Positions 11,148-23,891 are shown, counted from the stretch's first letter. The stretch is 64,000 nt of DNA from Larix kaempferi (GCA_027924585.1 BSBM01001920.1:387501-451500), one strand, 5' to 3'. Program-made: numbers and translations. Notes: a model not told the origin generated them from the letters alone.

Positions 11148-12408
11148 TCAAATATGGTTCTCACACTCCAACTTTCCATGATCCATGGTCAAAATACAAA
11201 CTCATGCGCCATAACATTATCCTTTATGGCTAATGGGCCATGTTTAGGGCCCTAATCACCACATGATTCCTACACAAGGAATATTTAGCTTGCAAGTGGG
11301 TATGGTGGCCATTTCAATATTTACAACATCATGGATGGTTCTTGAATCCTAATCCATGGTGTCCATGGTGTTAGATCAAAATCTAGTATATATTGACTAG
11401 TAGTTACCTCAAGGTCTTGTGACATATGGGTGTTTCTCTGTACCACTACATAGGCCATAGGTAAGGAATATTTAGCTTTTGAGTAACACATTGCCATTGT
11501 TTTTAGTATTTTCATGTTGTGGATGGTTCTAGGAACCTATGTTATGGCCTAGGGCCAAAATGCAATTTCTTGGGAAATAAAACTTTATTTTGAGACTAAT
11601 GGGCCATGTAGAGGGACTTGAGTCATCATACATACCCTAGATAGGGAATATTTTGTTTATAGTCTAAGTTCTTGTGTTTATTTTTGCACTAATTTTGGTT
11701 TGATAAAATCCCATACAATGGTCATTCAAACCTTGATGTCAAAGTCTTTGATCTAAAACCTTGGTTATAAATAACCCAAGGTCAAATTTTATTGTGTTAG
11801 TGTGTTGATTTGGTGCAGTATGCATGTTAGTGATTGGGTTAGGGGTTAGTGGGTTAGGGTTAGAGGGACACTGGCTTAAGGGGATATTTTCTACAATTTC
11901 ATAATGTGGTAGGATTTGGGGATTTTTTGGATTAGAAGCGAGGCACCTAAGGGATCAGTGGGTTAGTGGGAAAGGGGTTCTGGTTTTGTTGGTAATAGTG
12001 GTTAAGTTGTTTATAAGTTATCATGTTATTCGGTTTAGGGATAGATGTTAAGTTTAGGTACGAGGTGAGGGGGTTAGAGGTTGAAGCTTCCTAGGTGCAT
12101 GGATTCATTGCTTGGATCAAGTGTGCCAAGTGCATGAGTCATTTACATGGGTTGGTTGTGTTAGGTCAGTGTCTAATTAGTGGCATTATTTATGGTGTCC
12201 ATTTCAATATTTGTAACACAAAGGATAGTTCTTGTGGCCTGGAATATGCCATGTGAACTAAATTTAGGGTCTAGTGCCTTATTAATTTTCCATGGGGTTG
12301 ATGTTCCATGCATGTTAAACTAGATTACCACATTAGAATCTCTAGCCTACATGTGAGATCGTCATGATCACCATTGTCACCATCGTCGATGTCATTGTTG
12401 TTGTTGGT
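11144..12408. repeat. Long direct repeat R2 (1.27 kb)
   Basis: Second copy of R1, same orientation and high identity, beginning TTTCACATCAAATATGG. The G-rich patch at 11836-11859 is preserved and here reads GGGTTAGGGG-TTAGTGGGTTAGGG. The repeat continues into related tandem units to about 12800, which R1 lacks because the LINE fragment starts there. Confidence 0.85.
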
Positions 12409-12800
12409 GTGTCCATGGTTATGTAAACCAATAAACCAATCATCATTTAATATTTATAGGTTATGTAAACCATTAGTGGTTCTCATAACCTAAATAATGG
12501 TCCATAGTTATTAAATTTACTATATGATTCATGGTCCATGTGTAGGGCCCTACACATAATTACTTTACCTTACAAGAGAGATATTGTGGCCATTTCAATA
12601 TTTGTAACATTGACGATGGTTCTCGTGGCCTATACCATGGCCTATAAACTAATTTTAGGGCCTAATACCATATTAATTTGCTATGGGGTTGATGGTTTAT
12701 GCATCTTAACCTAGACTACTACATATGACCTACATATGGAATATCTAGCCTATATGCAACAATTCCCTATGTTGCTCTTGAGTGATGATTAAGGCCTTGC
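12409..12800. repeat. Additional degenerate units of the R satellite
   Basis: Blocks such as GGCCATTTCAATATTTGTAAC, GATGGTTCTCGTGGCC and TTAGGGCCTAATACC continue the roughly 185-bp period of R2 before decaying into AT-rich DNA. Confidence 0.65.
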
Positions 12801-13634
12801 AACATCAAATAATATCTAAAGAATGAATCTAATTTCAACTACAAGTGGGATATGTTGGTAATTTTTAGATATGTAACACCAAAAATAAAAAATTTCCTGC
12901 CAATTTAAACATGCTAGTTTTCATTCCTTCACCATTTCTTCTCATTGTTTTCCCTTTTTTGTGAAGGGTGACTCAAGTATCCGCCTCCCATTCCACGTCT
13001 AATATGAGTTAATTAATTAATTAAATAATATGAATCTATTTTAGGAAGATGTCTAGTCAATTAATTAAATAATATAGGTTAATTAATTAAATACTTTGGG
13101 CATATGCTTTTTATACATTTAAAAAATTAAAATAATATTGAAGAATTATTTATAAACTAGCCCTTCTTTAGAAATTTATAAATATTTTCTTTCCTTCGAC
13201 AATGAAGGGTAAATTTAAAACTATGGATTTTATTTGAAGTGTATTTTAAAAAATATACTTCAATCTTTAGTTGGAAGACCTTCATCGGGCGAGACAATTG
13301 CTAAGTATTATTGGAGCCTTGCTAAGTAGAGCTCAACAGTGCGTGCAGGGCTGAGATTGTGCTTAGCAGTTCCGATCAATAAAAAAGTTGGGGCTATTAT
13401 TATATGGAAATAGGGGCCACACCGAATATATCGAATCGTTTTATCGAGTGGCTATTGGTGCACCCGTCCATGCTACTAAGCTACCGATGCTTCCCAAACT
13501 TGACAACCAACTTTCCATCTTAATTAAGAACCACCCCTCCCTCTCGGAGTTAATATGAAGGACTAGACTCCTTAGGAAGGGCTAAGGGCTAGGAAGTATT
13601 CAATTTTTATCACTTCTTAGAAGGATTTGTTGTG
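12801..13634. other. AT-rich spacer, no gene recognised
   Basis: It includes several TTAATTAATTAAATAAT tracts (13010-13100) and a GC-richer stretch at 13270-13600 without coding potential. It ends at the TTGTG that marks the insertion site of the long Tat element. Confidence 0.5.
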
Positions 13635-14178
13635 TGTTATAGGTCAAATCTGCACTTCTCCTTCCCGTGACCACCTTGCCTTGTAGATCACACAAAAGGA
13701 CACAAAGGATTGAAGAGAATGATTGCCTTAGATGACTTGTTGCCAGAAGTACACTTCTCACCTGAGAATTTAGCAGTTTCTTCTGATTTTGCCACCTGTA
13801 CGCCCCTCTTTGTACACAAGACCTACATACTGTACCCTACTCTTCTCAAGGGAAACCAGCGTACACATCCAAAAAAGTTGTAAACGCATGTTGTAAAGAT
13901 TAAAAGTTGCTTCCTGTACGCTGCTCTTGTTGTATGAAACCCGCGTACATCTTAAGATGAAATCAAAAATATATTAATTTGATGAATTTGGATTAGTTGA
14001 AGTTGGTTCTGCAACTTCCCCAACCTCCCAATCCAACCACCTCTCGATCTAAACCGCCTACCTTGACCCATAAATACAAGGAGGATCCATGAGAGGGGTT
14101 ACTCACAATAGCCATAAAATCTTGAGAGAAGGCTTGAAGTATTGTTACGCTGGAGGAAAGTTCCAAGTCAGAGTGAAG
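13635..14178 (+). repeat. Left LTR of copy B, first part
   Basis: It begins TGTTATAGGTCAAATC and is interrupted at 14178 by copia 1. The last 5 bases, TGAAG (14174-14178), are the duplicated target. CATAAATACAAGGAGG near 14070 is a likely TATA-type core promoter. Confidence 0.9.
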
Positions 14179-14783
14179 TGTTAAATTTTGAGCATTAATT
14201 CACAATACTCTAGGATCTTCACTGAGAGAATAACATATACAGTATATCAATGCATAACAATTACAATAAGCATGACAAGCATCACAAGAATCAAAACAAT
14301 GAGAGACAAGAGACACAGAGTTTCCGTGGGGAAAACCCTAAGGTGAAAAACCCCACAACTTCCTCAGAGATAGAGAGAGCAATGGCTCAACCAAAGTACA
14401 ACCAAAATACACTTGAGATAGTCTCCTAGAGCAGATGATCCTCCTCCTCACTAGTGCGCCACTTTCTGAGTGAGAGAAGTGTGTCTTTTCGAATGATACA
14501 AAGAGAGATCTCCCGATCTCTATTTATACTTAACCTGTTTTCCCAGTGACCTTATGGGGCCGACTTGTCTATCTAGATACATCCACAATATAATATATAT
14601 TTTAGGGCCGACCCCACACATGGTGGTCTAATAACCCATCAGCAAGTACACACACTTGCGACACTTGTCAATCCACATGACGACACTTCCTTATAGAGGA
14701 ATAACACATCTCTTATAAGGGTACAATAAATATATATGAAATACATAGATGAAATACATTCTGAAGTTACATATACATCAACA
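14179..14783 (-). repeat. 3' LTR of copia 1
   Basis: In element sense it begins TGTTGATGTATATG and ends TTTAACA. It holds the TATA-like TATAAATAGAGATC (as GATCTCTATTTATA near 14515), so the promoter lies in the middle of the LTR. Confidence 0.95.
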
Positions 14784-14792
14784 CTCCCTCTT
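14784..14792 (-). other. Polypurine tract of copia 1
   Basis: On the minus strand AAGAGGGAG ends exactly at the 3' LTR, the plus-strand priming site for LTR elements. Confidence 0.85.
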
Positions 14793-14999
14793 AACTAGGA
14801 AGGTATTTCTCGACACAGTTCTGCTAGACAAGTCTTCTTCTCGGTATCATCGTCATCATCACCATCACTGCTGCTGCTATCTCAACCAATCTCTGACTCT
14901 ACTCGTCATAGGAAGTTCTATAGAGCCAGTCCTTTTTCATAGTGGATGTAGGCCCACCACTTGCAGGTCTTCATCATCTGTGTGAACGGTCTGATAGAG

Positions 15000-15560
15000 G
15001 TGGCCTCTCAGGACTAATTTTATGTGTGGATGCAATACCAGAAAGAGTATCCTAGGAACATTTATGTGCCTAAGCACGACCGACAAGATCTCCCAGGACT
15101 AATTACATGCATCTCCTCCACAATACCTTTAAAGAGAATCCTAGGAACATTTATGTGCCGCAGCATGAGCGGCAAGATCTCTAAAGAGCATCCCAGGACT
15201 TATTACGAGCACACAACTCAACCTCTCGGATCTCCAGCACTGATTACATGTGGATAAAAAAAAACCTTTAAAGCGCATCCCAGGAACATTTATGTGCCGC
15301 AACATGACCGACAAGATCTCTAAAGAGCATCCCAACAATAATTACGAGCACACAGCTCAACCTCTCGGATCTCCAGGACTGATTACATGTCTCCATAGTA
15401 ATACCTCATCCCAGGACCGATTATGAGCACACAGCTCAACCTATCGGATATCTGAGGACTGATTACATACTACATAGCAATACTGGAAAGAGTACCCCAG
15501 GAACATTTATGTGCCACAGGAAGACTGACAAGATCTCTTAGGACTGATTACATGCTATTT
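15000..15560 (-). repeat. About 90-bp tandem repeats in copia 1 3' region
   Basis: Units contain CCCAGGAACATTTATGTGCC or a CACAGCTCAACCT variant, GACAAGATCTC and AGGACTGATTACATG blocks. They correspond to the array at 58200-58720 in copia 2, but are more scrambled here. Confidence 0.75.
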
Positions 15561-15569
15561 GCACAACCT

Positions 15570-16190
15570 CCCACATATCATCTCTAACCTCCAAGTATCA
15601 ACCTGATACTCATTATCCAACAGATCATCATCGCACTAGGCATCATCCTGATGCCCATGATCATACTGATCATCATCACTTGTACCATCCTGGTACATAT
15701 CATCTGGACCAACATCCTGAAGCTCATCATCATGATCAACCTGATCATACAATGCATCCACCTGATGCACACCAAGTATCTACCTGATACATATCATCAT
15801 ACATGATCCACCTGATCATACAGTGTATCCACCTGATACAAATACAAATACATGATACATATCAATATGCATGATCTACCTGATCATACAATGTATCCAC
15901 CTGATACATATACAGATACATGGTCCAAGCATCCAACATGATGCATATACAAATACATACAAATGATCCAACCGATCATATCCATCATTCAACATGATGC
16001 GTACATACATATAAATGATCCAACTGATCATATCCAGCATCAACACGATGCGTACATACATACAAATATAAATGATCCAAATGATCATATCCAGCATCCA
16101 ACATGATGTATATACAAACCAATAACTGGAGCATCATCCTGATGCTCATCATCCAGCGCTTACATCCACAGCCATGTGAAGGATCCTCCT
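15570..16190 (-). repeat. GATC-palindrome repeat cluster in copia 1 3' region
   Basis: Many short units built around ATGATCCACCTGATCAT-like interrupted palindromes and CCAACATGATGC, with ATACATAC spacers. They follow the stop codon directly, as in copia 2 (57580-58110). Function is unknown; folding as RNA hairpins is possible. Confidence 0.75.
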
Positions 16191-16254
16191 TCCAACATGC
16201 TTGGAATGGCTTCAGCAAATGTGACCATCACTTCTTCCTCGAAGTGTCGTCGAT

Positions 16255-19200
16255 CTAAAGAACACCAAGCGTCTCCCTAAAGTACTCGAACTTCACCCTG
16301 GCTAGTGGCTTCGTTATCACATCTGCAATCTGCTCGTCCATCACAACATATAGGAGCTTCACGGCTCATCTCTTCACCATATCCCTGATATAGTGATATT
16401 TGATATCTATGTGGTTCGACCTGTCATGAAACACTGGGTTCTCAGATAGCTTCACACAACTCTGGTTATCGCAGAATATACCAGTAGTGTCCAATGGGAG
16501 ATCAAATAACTCAGACAGTAGCTTCCGTAGCAATACTGCCTCACAACTAGCTGAACATGCTACAACATACTCTGCCTCAGTTGTACTCAGTGCTACGTAG
16601 GACTGCTTCCTGCTGAACCAAGAGATCACACCTGATCCCATACTGAAGTAGCACCTAGATGTGCTCTTCCTATCTGCAGCACTGCCTGCCCAATCTGAAT
16701 CAACATAACCCTGTAGGTTAAACTTTTGATTTGCTTCATACTTGAGCCCATAATCCACTGTACCCTTTAGGTACCTCAGGACATGCTTTAGAGCAACTAG
16801 GTGAACATTCCTCGGATATTTCAGGAACTGGCTCAATGTGTTCACTACAAAGCAAATATCTGGTCTCGTGTTCATCAGGTACATCAAGGACCAAATCATC
16901 TGACAATACATAGAGACATCAACCGGCTCAGATGAAGCATCACATAGAAGCTTTAGATTCGATTCCATGGGTGTGGCCATGGCCTTGCAATCCATCATCC
17001 CAAATCTCTTCAGGATATCTATTGTGTACTTCCCTTGACCAAGGAAGATCCCACCTAAATTCTACCACACCTCCATACCTAGGAAAGAATGCATCATTCC
17101 CAAATCTTTCATATTGAACTCAGCAGCAAGCTTCCTCTTAGTATCTGCAATCAATCTGTCATATCCTGTTACAAATAAGTCATCCACATACAGGAGTAGA
17201 ATCATAGGATTCCCTTCCTCAACCTTGTAGTAGAGGTTGGAATCCACTTTACTCTTGGTAAAGCCCAAGCTAGATAGGAAACTGTCCATCCTACCATACC
17301 AAGTTCTGGGAGCTTGCTTCAATCCATACAAGGCTTTCTTCAATCTACACACATATGACTCCCTGTTGTATATTTCAAAACCGAGTGGCTGCTCCATGTA
17401 TACTTCCTCTTCAACTACACCATTCAAGAAAGCAGTCTTGACATCCATCTGGTGTATTTTCCATTTCATTGCTGCAGCCAGGGAAAGTACTATTATGATG
17501 GAAGTAAACCTGGCTACAGGTGAAAAAGTTTCTTCATAATCTATTCCCTCTTTCTGAGAGAATCCATGAGCTACAAATCTTGCTTGGTATTTCTCTACAC
17601 TGCCATCTGCAGCATGCTTGATTTTGTAGATCCATTTGGAAGTCAGAACAGACTTCTCTTTAGGTCTTGGGACAACATCCCAAACATCATTTTTCATTCT
17701 TGATTGGTATTTCTCAACCATAGCATCCTTCCATTCTTTCTTTTCCGCTGCTTCTTCATAACTGGAAGGTTCTTTGTTCATAATGTCACAGAGTAAAGCA
17801 ACATAGCTGGTATGTGATTTGGTTGTCTTCTTTGCTCTGTGTTCTTCTTCTGTAGTTCCAAATCTTTCTGCATCTTGAATGAGCTCTCTAGCCCATGCAG
17901 GTTTCCTCTTGTGAGAGTTATCCTCACGGGGTGGATCTATAGGTTGTTGCGGATCTTCAAACTCACGAACAACTTCTGGAATTGCTTCAGTCATGGTAGT
18001 GTCTTGAAATCTAGATTCCTTAGGTTCTTCATAAACTTCGATAGGTGCCTTCCTTGATTTGATGGATGTTGAGTTTTCATCAAATGTTACATCCTTGCTG
18101 ACATCAATCTTCTTGAACCCTGGAAAGTATATTCTATAAGCCTTCGAGCTTTCACTGTAACCCACAAAGATACCCTTCTTTCCTGAAGGATCTAGTTTGG
18201 TCCTCTTTTCCTTTGGGACATGAGTGTATACTGGACAACCAAATATTCTGAGATGGATGACTTCAGGTTTCTTACCAGAAAAGACCTCTTCTGGTGTCTT
18301 GTTGTCCAATATCTTGTGGGGTGTTCCATTCTGCACATATACAGTTGTTCTAGCTGTTTCTGCCCATAGATGTATAGGTAGATCCTGGTCATCCAACATT
18401 GCCTTTGCTGCTTCCATGATTGTTCTGTTCTTCCTTTCTACAACTCCATTCTGTTGAGGATTATAAGGAGCAGTCAACTCCCTCTTAATCCCTGAATCAC
18501 TGCAAAGCTTCTTGAAGTCACCTGAGGCGAATTCTCCACCATTGTCGAATCTGAATGTTTTGATCTTCTTGTCAGTTTGATTCTCCATCAAGGTTTTGAA
18601 TTCCTTGAACTTATCAAACACCTCATCTTTGTTTTTCAAGAAGTATACCCAAGTATTCCTGCAGAAATCATCAATAAATGAGACATAATAAACATACCCA
18701 CTTAGAGAACTAGATGACATGGGACCACAAACATCTGAGTGGATGATTTCCAAGATATCCTTTGCCTTGCTTTCACTACTTGGGAAATCCTTCTTAATGT
18801 TCTTACCTTTTGCACATCCTTTGCAAACACCTTCATGTTTGGTCTTGATTTTAGGAAGACCCTCTACAGCCTTGCTTGCAATTGGAAGTGCACTATAGTG
18901 CATATGAGAAAGTCTTCTATGCCAAAGTTCACTTGGCTCCATGGATTCATGCACCATGGCATGTTCAGGTTGTCCCTTCAATTTATACAAACCTCCCTCT
19001 TGCTCTCCAATCACTACTGCATCATCTATGGTCTTTCCCTTTGGCCACATTAGGACTTGGCCATCCACAAATGCAACCCTCATACCTTTTGCATCCAATG
19101 CAGAGATGGAGAGTAATTTCCTCTTGAGCCCAAGTACATAAAGGACTTCTTTCATCTTCAAAGATTTTCCAAAATCTAGGTTGTAGGAGGCTTCACCACT

Positions 19201-20283
19201 TCCTTTGATTGGGTATTGATAATCATCCCCAAGTTTCACCTTATGGGGTGATTCATGTTCAGATAGATTTACAAAAGATTCTTTAAACCCAGTCATGTGT
19301 TTGGAAGCTCCACTGTCAATTAACCAATCATTACAACCATGGGAGATAGTACCTGTGAGAGCAGAGATTAGAACATACTCTTCTTCACTTGATGAGTCAT
19401 CATTACTATCATCACTTTTTGCCCTAGCCTTCTTCATTGGAGGTTCATCATCTTCGGCAGCATGAGCATGGTACCTTCTTTTGTTACCCTTCTTCTTCTT
19501 GCTGGAGTTGTTGTTGTTGTGGTTGTCCCTTTTGTTCTTGGGACACTCTGAAGCAAAGTGACCCTTCTCATTACAAGTGAAACACCTTAGATCTTTCTTG
19601 TCTTTGTGAAAATGATGAGAAGATTTCTTCTTGTGATGGGATGGCTCCCTCTTGAACTTGCCCTTCTTAGTGTGAGCTGTGAGAGCTTGATCTTCATTTC
19701 CCATCTTCTCTTCTCTTGCCACAAGCCTTGCTTCTTCTTGAGAACATTTCTCCCACGATCTGTTGAAGGAGATTAATTTCTTTCTAGCATAGATCCCCTG
19801 GATAAAAGAGTCCCATGACCTAGGTAGGCCATTCAAAGTGGTCATAACAATTTCACCATTCTCCACCATTTCATCTACAGCTTCAAGTTGTTCCGTGATC
19901 TGAGAGACCTTGGAGAAATAGGATTGAATGGTTTCTCCATTCGACATCTTGACCCCTTTCAATTGATTCTGCAGGGTCATCTTTCGATTTATGTTCTTCC
20001 CTTCAAATAGCTTGGTCAAAGAGTCAAACATAGCCTTAGGTGTCTTTAGAGAAGACACATGAGGTATGAGAGGGTCTTTGATAAAATCAGCAATGATTCT
20101 CTTTGCCTTGACCAAGTTCTTCTTATGCAATACCTTAGCCTCTTCATCCTTTGGGATAGGGATGTCTTCTTTTATATATGAGTCCAACTCATTCTCTTCC
20201 AGGATTAACCCAATCCTATACTTCCAAGCTCAGAATTTATTAGCCCCTTCAAGCTTATCCTCAAGCTTGGTGTGGTGAGACAT
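16255..20283 (-). pseudogene. Copia 1 gag-pol polyprotein, 1342 codons, three nonsense mutations
   Basis: A single frame from ATG at 20283 (MSHHTKLEDKLEG) to TAG at 16255 holds the whole copia polyprotein. Numbered from that Met: gag, with a CCHC knuckle near residues 234-247 (CFTCNEKGHFASEC); an aspartic protease near 323 (DSGAS); an integrase with an HHCC region near 455-490 and catalytic Asp516, Asp580 and Glu616, the D-D35-E spacing; a reverse transcriptase with YVDD near 1032; and an RNase H with DSDWAG and TEAEY. The order PR-IN-RT-RH is diagnostic of Ty1/copia. Nonsense codons occur at codon 18 (TGA), at 17062-17064 (TAG after GMEVW) and at 16366-16368 (TGA). There are no frameshifts; catalytic residues look intact. 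Confidence 0.95.
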
Positions 20284-20844
20284 CTTAAAGAGTACTTCAA
20301 ATAGAAATCGAAAAGATTTAGGTCTTATCACTTGAAATACTGAAAATTGGATTTGGTCCCGGATTAGGATTTGTCGGAAAAACTCTAAAAATTCAAAATG
20401 TGAATTTCAACTTTCTGAAAGGATAGAAAGATGTGCCTTGATGAGATGATCAGCCTGGTGTATTCAAAATTTGAGATCAGCAAAGTTTTACCCTTTAGAT
20501 TTTCCTTTTTGTCCTCCCAAGTTCACTAGGGAGAGCCCTGAATTAGGGTTTGAGTTTCCCGGAGATCTACCCAGCCAAAAATCTCGATCCAAAGCTCTAA
20601 ACTTCGATTTTTGCAAGGATCTTCCAGCTATGTCTTCAGATTTCAGAAATTCCTATTTTGTGGAAACCCTAATTTTTAGGGCCAAATCTAAAAATGCTCA
20701 GAATTGAATTCTAATTGGATAGATAAATTCTACTTGATGAGTAGAGTCAATCTACTATACTTCTTTTCCAAAATATGTGGAGAGAAACCCAATAAACAAG
20801 AAACTCAAGTTTTCGTCACTGCAAAATGTCTTCTTCTCAGGTTA

Positions 20845-20856
20845 GCTCGGATACCA
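20845..20856 (-). promoter_or_regulatory. Primer-binding site of copia 1
   Basis: On the minus strand TGGTATCCGAGC abuts the 5' LTR. It differs by one base from TGGTATCAGAGC, the initiator-Met tRNA site of plant copia elements and the form kept in copia 2 (52888-52899). Confidence 0.85.
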
Positions 20857-21448
20857 TGTTAAATTTTGAGCATTAATTCACAATACTCTAGGATCTTCAC
20901 TGAGAGAATAACATATACAGTATATCAATGCATAACAATCACAATAAGCATGACGAGCATCACAAGAATCAAAAGCATGAGAGACAAGAGACATAGAGTT
21001 TCCATGGGGAAAACCCTAAGGTGAAAAACCCCACAACTTCCTAGGAGATAGAGAGAGCAATGGCTCAACCAAAGTACAACCAAAATACACTTGAGATAGT
21101 CTCCTAGAGCAGATGATCCTCCTCCTCACTAGTGCTCCACTTTCTGAGTGAGAGAAGTGTGTCTTTCCAAATGATCCAAATAGAGATCTCTCGATCTCTA
21201 TTTATACTTAACCTATTTTCCCAGTGACCTTATGGGGCCGACTTGTCTATCTAGATACATCCACAATATAATATATATTTTAGGGCTGACCCCACACATG
21301 GTGGTCTAATAACCCATTGGCAAGTACACACACTTGAGACACTTGTCAATCCACATGACGACACTTCCTTATAGAGGAATAACACATCTCTTATAAGGGT
21401 ACAATAAATATAGATGAAATACATTTTGAAGTTACATATACATCAACA
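20857..21448 (-). repeat. 5' LTR of copia 1
   Basis: It is nearly identical to 14179-14783, slightly shorter through small indels near the element-sense start. The same TATA-like box lies near 21200. Confidence 0.95.
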
Positions 21449-21453
21449 TGAAG

Positions 21454-21897
21454 AGCAAGAGCCTAGGATCTGGTTGCAGAAACATATCTACACGTCAGGT
21501 ATATTGTACTGATTTCATGTTTCTTTGACAATAAAAAGGTTGAAACACCCTTCCTGTCCCAAATATGATATCTATTGGATTGCATGTCTATTTGGTTTAA
21601 TTCTTGATTATAGTTGATGTTAGATTACTTAGTAATTTCATCATACGTTATATGGTCAAGATATGCTGAGGAAGGTATCTCTTATATTGCAGGTTTTTCA
21701 AGTAGATGCTCGAGTGGGAGATCAAGTGAAGGACCAAGCGAAAGCTAGGATCAAACATCTAAAAGAAGTATGTCCTTCAATCCCAATCTATTTCTTTTGT
21801 AGTAAACAAATGCAGTATAATCAATGTGTTTACCTGTCAACCCGGCCCAGTTGGTAGTGTCCATCTGCTCACTATAGGGTAGAAATCCCGAACAACA
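21454..21897 (+). repeat. Left LTR of copy B, second part
   Basis: It continues the LTR from AGCAAGAGCC after the second TGAAG copy and ends CCCGAACAACA. With the first part it totals 988 bp, exactly the length of the right LTR. Confidence 0.9.
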
Positions 21898-21900
21898 GAC

Positions 21901-21917
21901 TGGCGACTCCCCTGGGG
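21901..21917 (+). promoter_or_regulatory. Primer-binding site of copy B
   Basis: TGGCGACTCCCCTGGGG starts 3 bp after the LTR. TGG pairs with the tRNA 3' CCA, and the rest resembles the CGACTCC-type site of Tat/Ogre elements. The exact tRNA (an arginine tRNA in Ogre) is from family knowledge and not proven here. Confidence 0.7.
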
Positions 21918-23891
21918 AGTAACTGCTTAGTTGTTCTGCTCTAGGAGACTTCATTGTGGTTTTCTTCCACCCTTTTTATCAGTTTTTTGATTGTCTCAAA
22001 GGCCCTGTAGGTCTATGTTATCTTTCCTGTTTGCTTTATTCAACTCTGTTTTTGGTTTGCAAAGCATGATTATGCCCTTTTGAGGCATGTACGCTAGTCT
22101 CCCTTACACACAGTAGTGTTTTCTGGTTGATGTATTCCCCTCCTTGCACTGCATAGTAGTATACCTGTCCTGGTGTACGTTGGTTGTAACACTGCACAGT
22201 GGTGTATGTTCCTGTAGTGGCCTGTTTTGCTGTTAGGGTTTGTTTTTTAAGCTTTTCTTGTTGTTCCAGCCTGTTGCTTTGCTATCTTAACTGACCCTTG
22301 ATACCTCTTATGCCTTTCCTGAGTCTTGTAAGCCTCTCCAATCTCTTTGAGATTCATTTTGCTTGCTTGATCCCTTGTTAAGTGTCTTTGCCGCTTACGA
22401 GCCCTTTCTTGAAGTTCGTGCGCTATTCTTTTTGGACATAGCTGTATCTCTTCACCCTAGTTGTTGTTGCAGTCATATAGACCTACACTTTGATTGTTTG
22501 TTGTCTATTACAATGTTTAGCATGCTTTCACTTGGTCTCATCCTTCTTTAGGGATGACTGTCAACTTTAAGTCATTAGGGTTGCTTTCGAAAGGTTGCTT
22601 GGTTTAGTCACTTGCTGATTGTTCTATCAGTTTGTTCAAGTAAGTTAAAACCTCTTAGTCTTCTTGTTGTTGAGTTTGTGTGTTGTTTAGGTCAGTCTTG
22701 GTTCACTTGCTTACTTTTTGTTTGGCTTAGTGTTTCTTAGGGTTTTGATGCTTAAGAGAAGCCTGTTTAGGTTTTCCTTTCCATCACAAGTGTCTCTTTC
22801 CCTTATTTTCTTTTCACTTCATTTCCAAGCCTCAAGTTTTTCTTTTTCAAAAACTTGGTAAGTCAAGTCTTCATCGAGTCTTTCGATTCGTTTGCTTTGA
22901 GCCATTTACATGTTTTCCTTGCACACTTTTTATAGTTAGATCTTGCTTGCTATTGTACAAAGTTCTCTTTCTTTTATAGTTATCAGAAAAAGACAAAAAA
23001 ATTATTTCAATAGCTCAGTAGTAAGATCTTGCTTTATTTCGAGGTAGCTAATTTGCTTTGAAATATTCAAAAAGAAAATACAAAAATATGTTTTAGGATT
23101 GCTTAGGTTTCAAGTTTTTGAAAGAATTCTAAACAAAAAGAGAAAATTTTGTGAATTTGAAAGCGTTATCTTTTCAAGTACTTTACTTTCATAACAGATC
23201 ATTCCACACACCACACTACAACCTTTGAGTAACAAGTAACCCTTAAAAAGAAATTATTAATAAAAAATTTTAGCAACATTTTCTTTTTAGGAATACACGA
23301 CATCAACTAGCTTAGGCTAGAGTTTCGAGCTTAAATTACCTTAAACTGCTCGGAACTGGCTTCATTACTCAAAAATCATAGTAAGACTTTCATTTAGGTA
23401 AACCCATCTATATCAAATAGTCCTGGGAAACTCTACTTAAACCAGAGCTAAGAACTAGGCCATGGGAGACTGGAATTGCTGAGGATATCCCCTCACTTTC
23501 CTTTTGACCATAAACCACAGTCGATTCGCGTACGGGGATCCTTTTGGATTTCGGGATTTGCTACCCTGCCCATGCGTTTTGACTAGGCTGACGACTATCC
23601 CCACAGGTTATTTCGTATTGATGGTAGCCTTAGTATCATACATTTAGGATTCTACATAGGTAGAGTGGGAGGTTATTCCCACTTCACCTCGGACAGGCAT
23701 GGAAGGTAACCCTCTAGCAGTAATACCGGGAAAGTGGTTTGGTGATTCAAGCGCTTGCACCCAGTGGACCTCCGGTGGATGCCACGAAACTCACCATTGA
23801 TGCTCTGTTAGTCTGTTCTGGGCCCTGATCATCCCAGACTTGCTTCCGAGAGTATTTGCTATCCGTTTGATTGGTTTGATTAATTAAGAAA
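21918..23891 (+). other. Leader of Tat copy B, no ORF recognised
   Basis: T-rich sequence with short ORFs only. A GC-richer block at 23400-23850 may be part of a structured leader. Long leaders before gag are usual for Tat/Ogre elements. The solo LTR at 23892 interrupts it. Confidence 0.6.

Larger units (their letters stand above)
14179..21448 (-). mobile_element. Ty1/copia element 1, inserted in the Tat left LTR
   Basis: The LTRs (14179-14783, 605 bp; 20857-21448, 592 bp) differ at few positions and have the TG...CA ends of the class. A perfect 5-bp duplication, TGAAG, flanks the insertion (14174-14178 and 21449-21453). Read on the minus strand the element runs 5' LTR, tRNA-Met-type primer site, one gag-pol ORF, a 1.5-kb repeat-rich 3' untranslated region, polypurine tract, 3' LTR. 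The three nonsense codons and low LTR divergence make it the youngest-looking element in the window. Confidence 0.95.

Noticed and set aside
4955-12408. R1 and R2 as LTRs of an element carrying the LINE piece
   Set aside because: Edges are not TG...CA, no primer site or polypurine tract adjoins them, and R2 continues into further satellite units.
15584-16218. Met/Ile-rich minus-strand ORFs
   Set aside because: Translations of the GATC palindrome repeats; low complexity and no protein signature.
17237-19141. Forward-strand ORFs of 60-104 codons across copia 1
   Set aside because: Antisense shadows of the copia polyprotein, which alone shows ordered domains.
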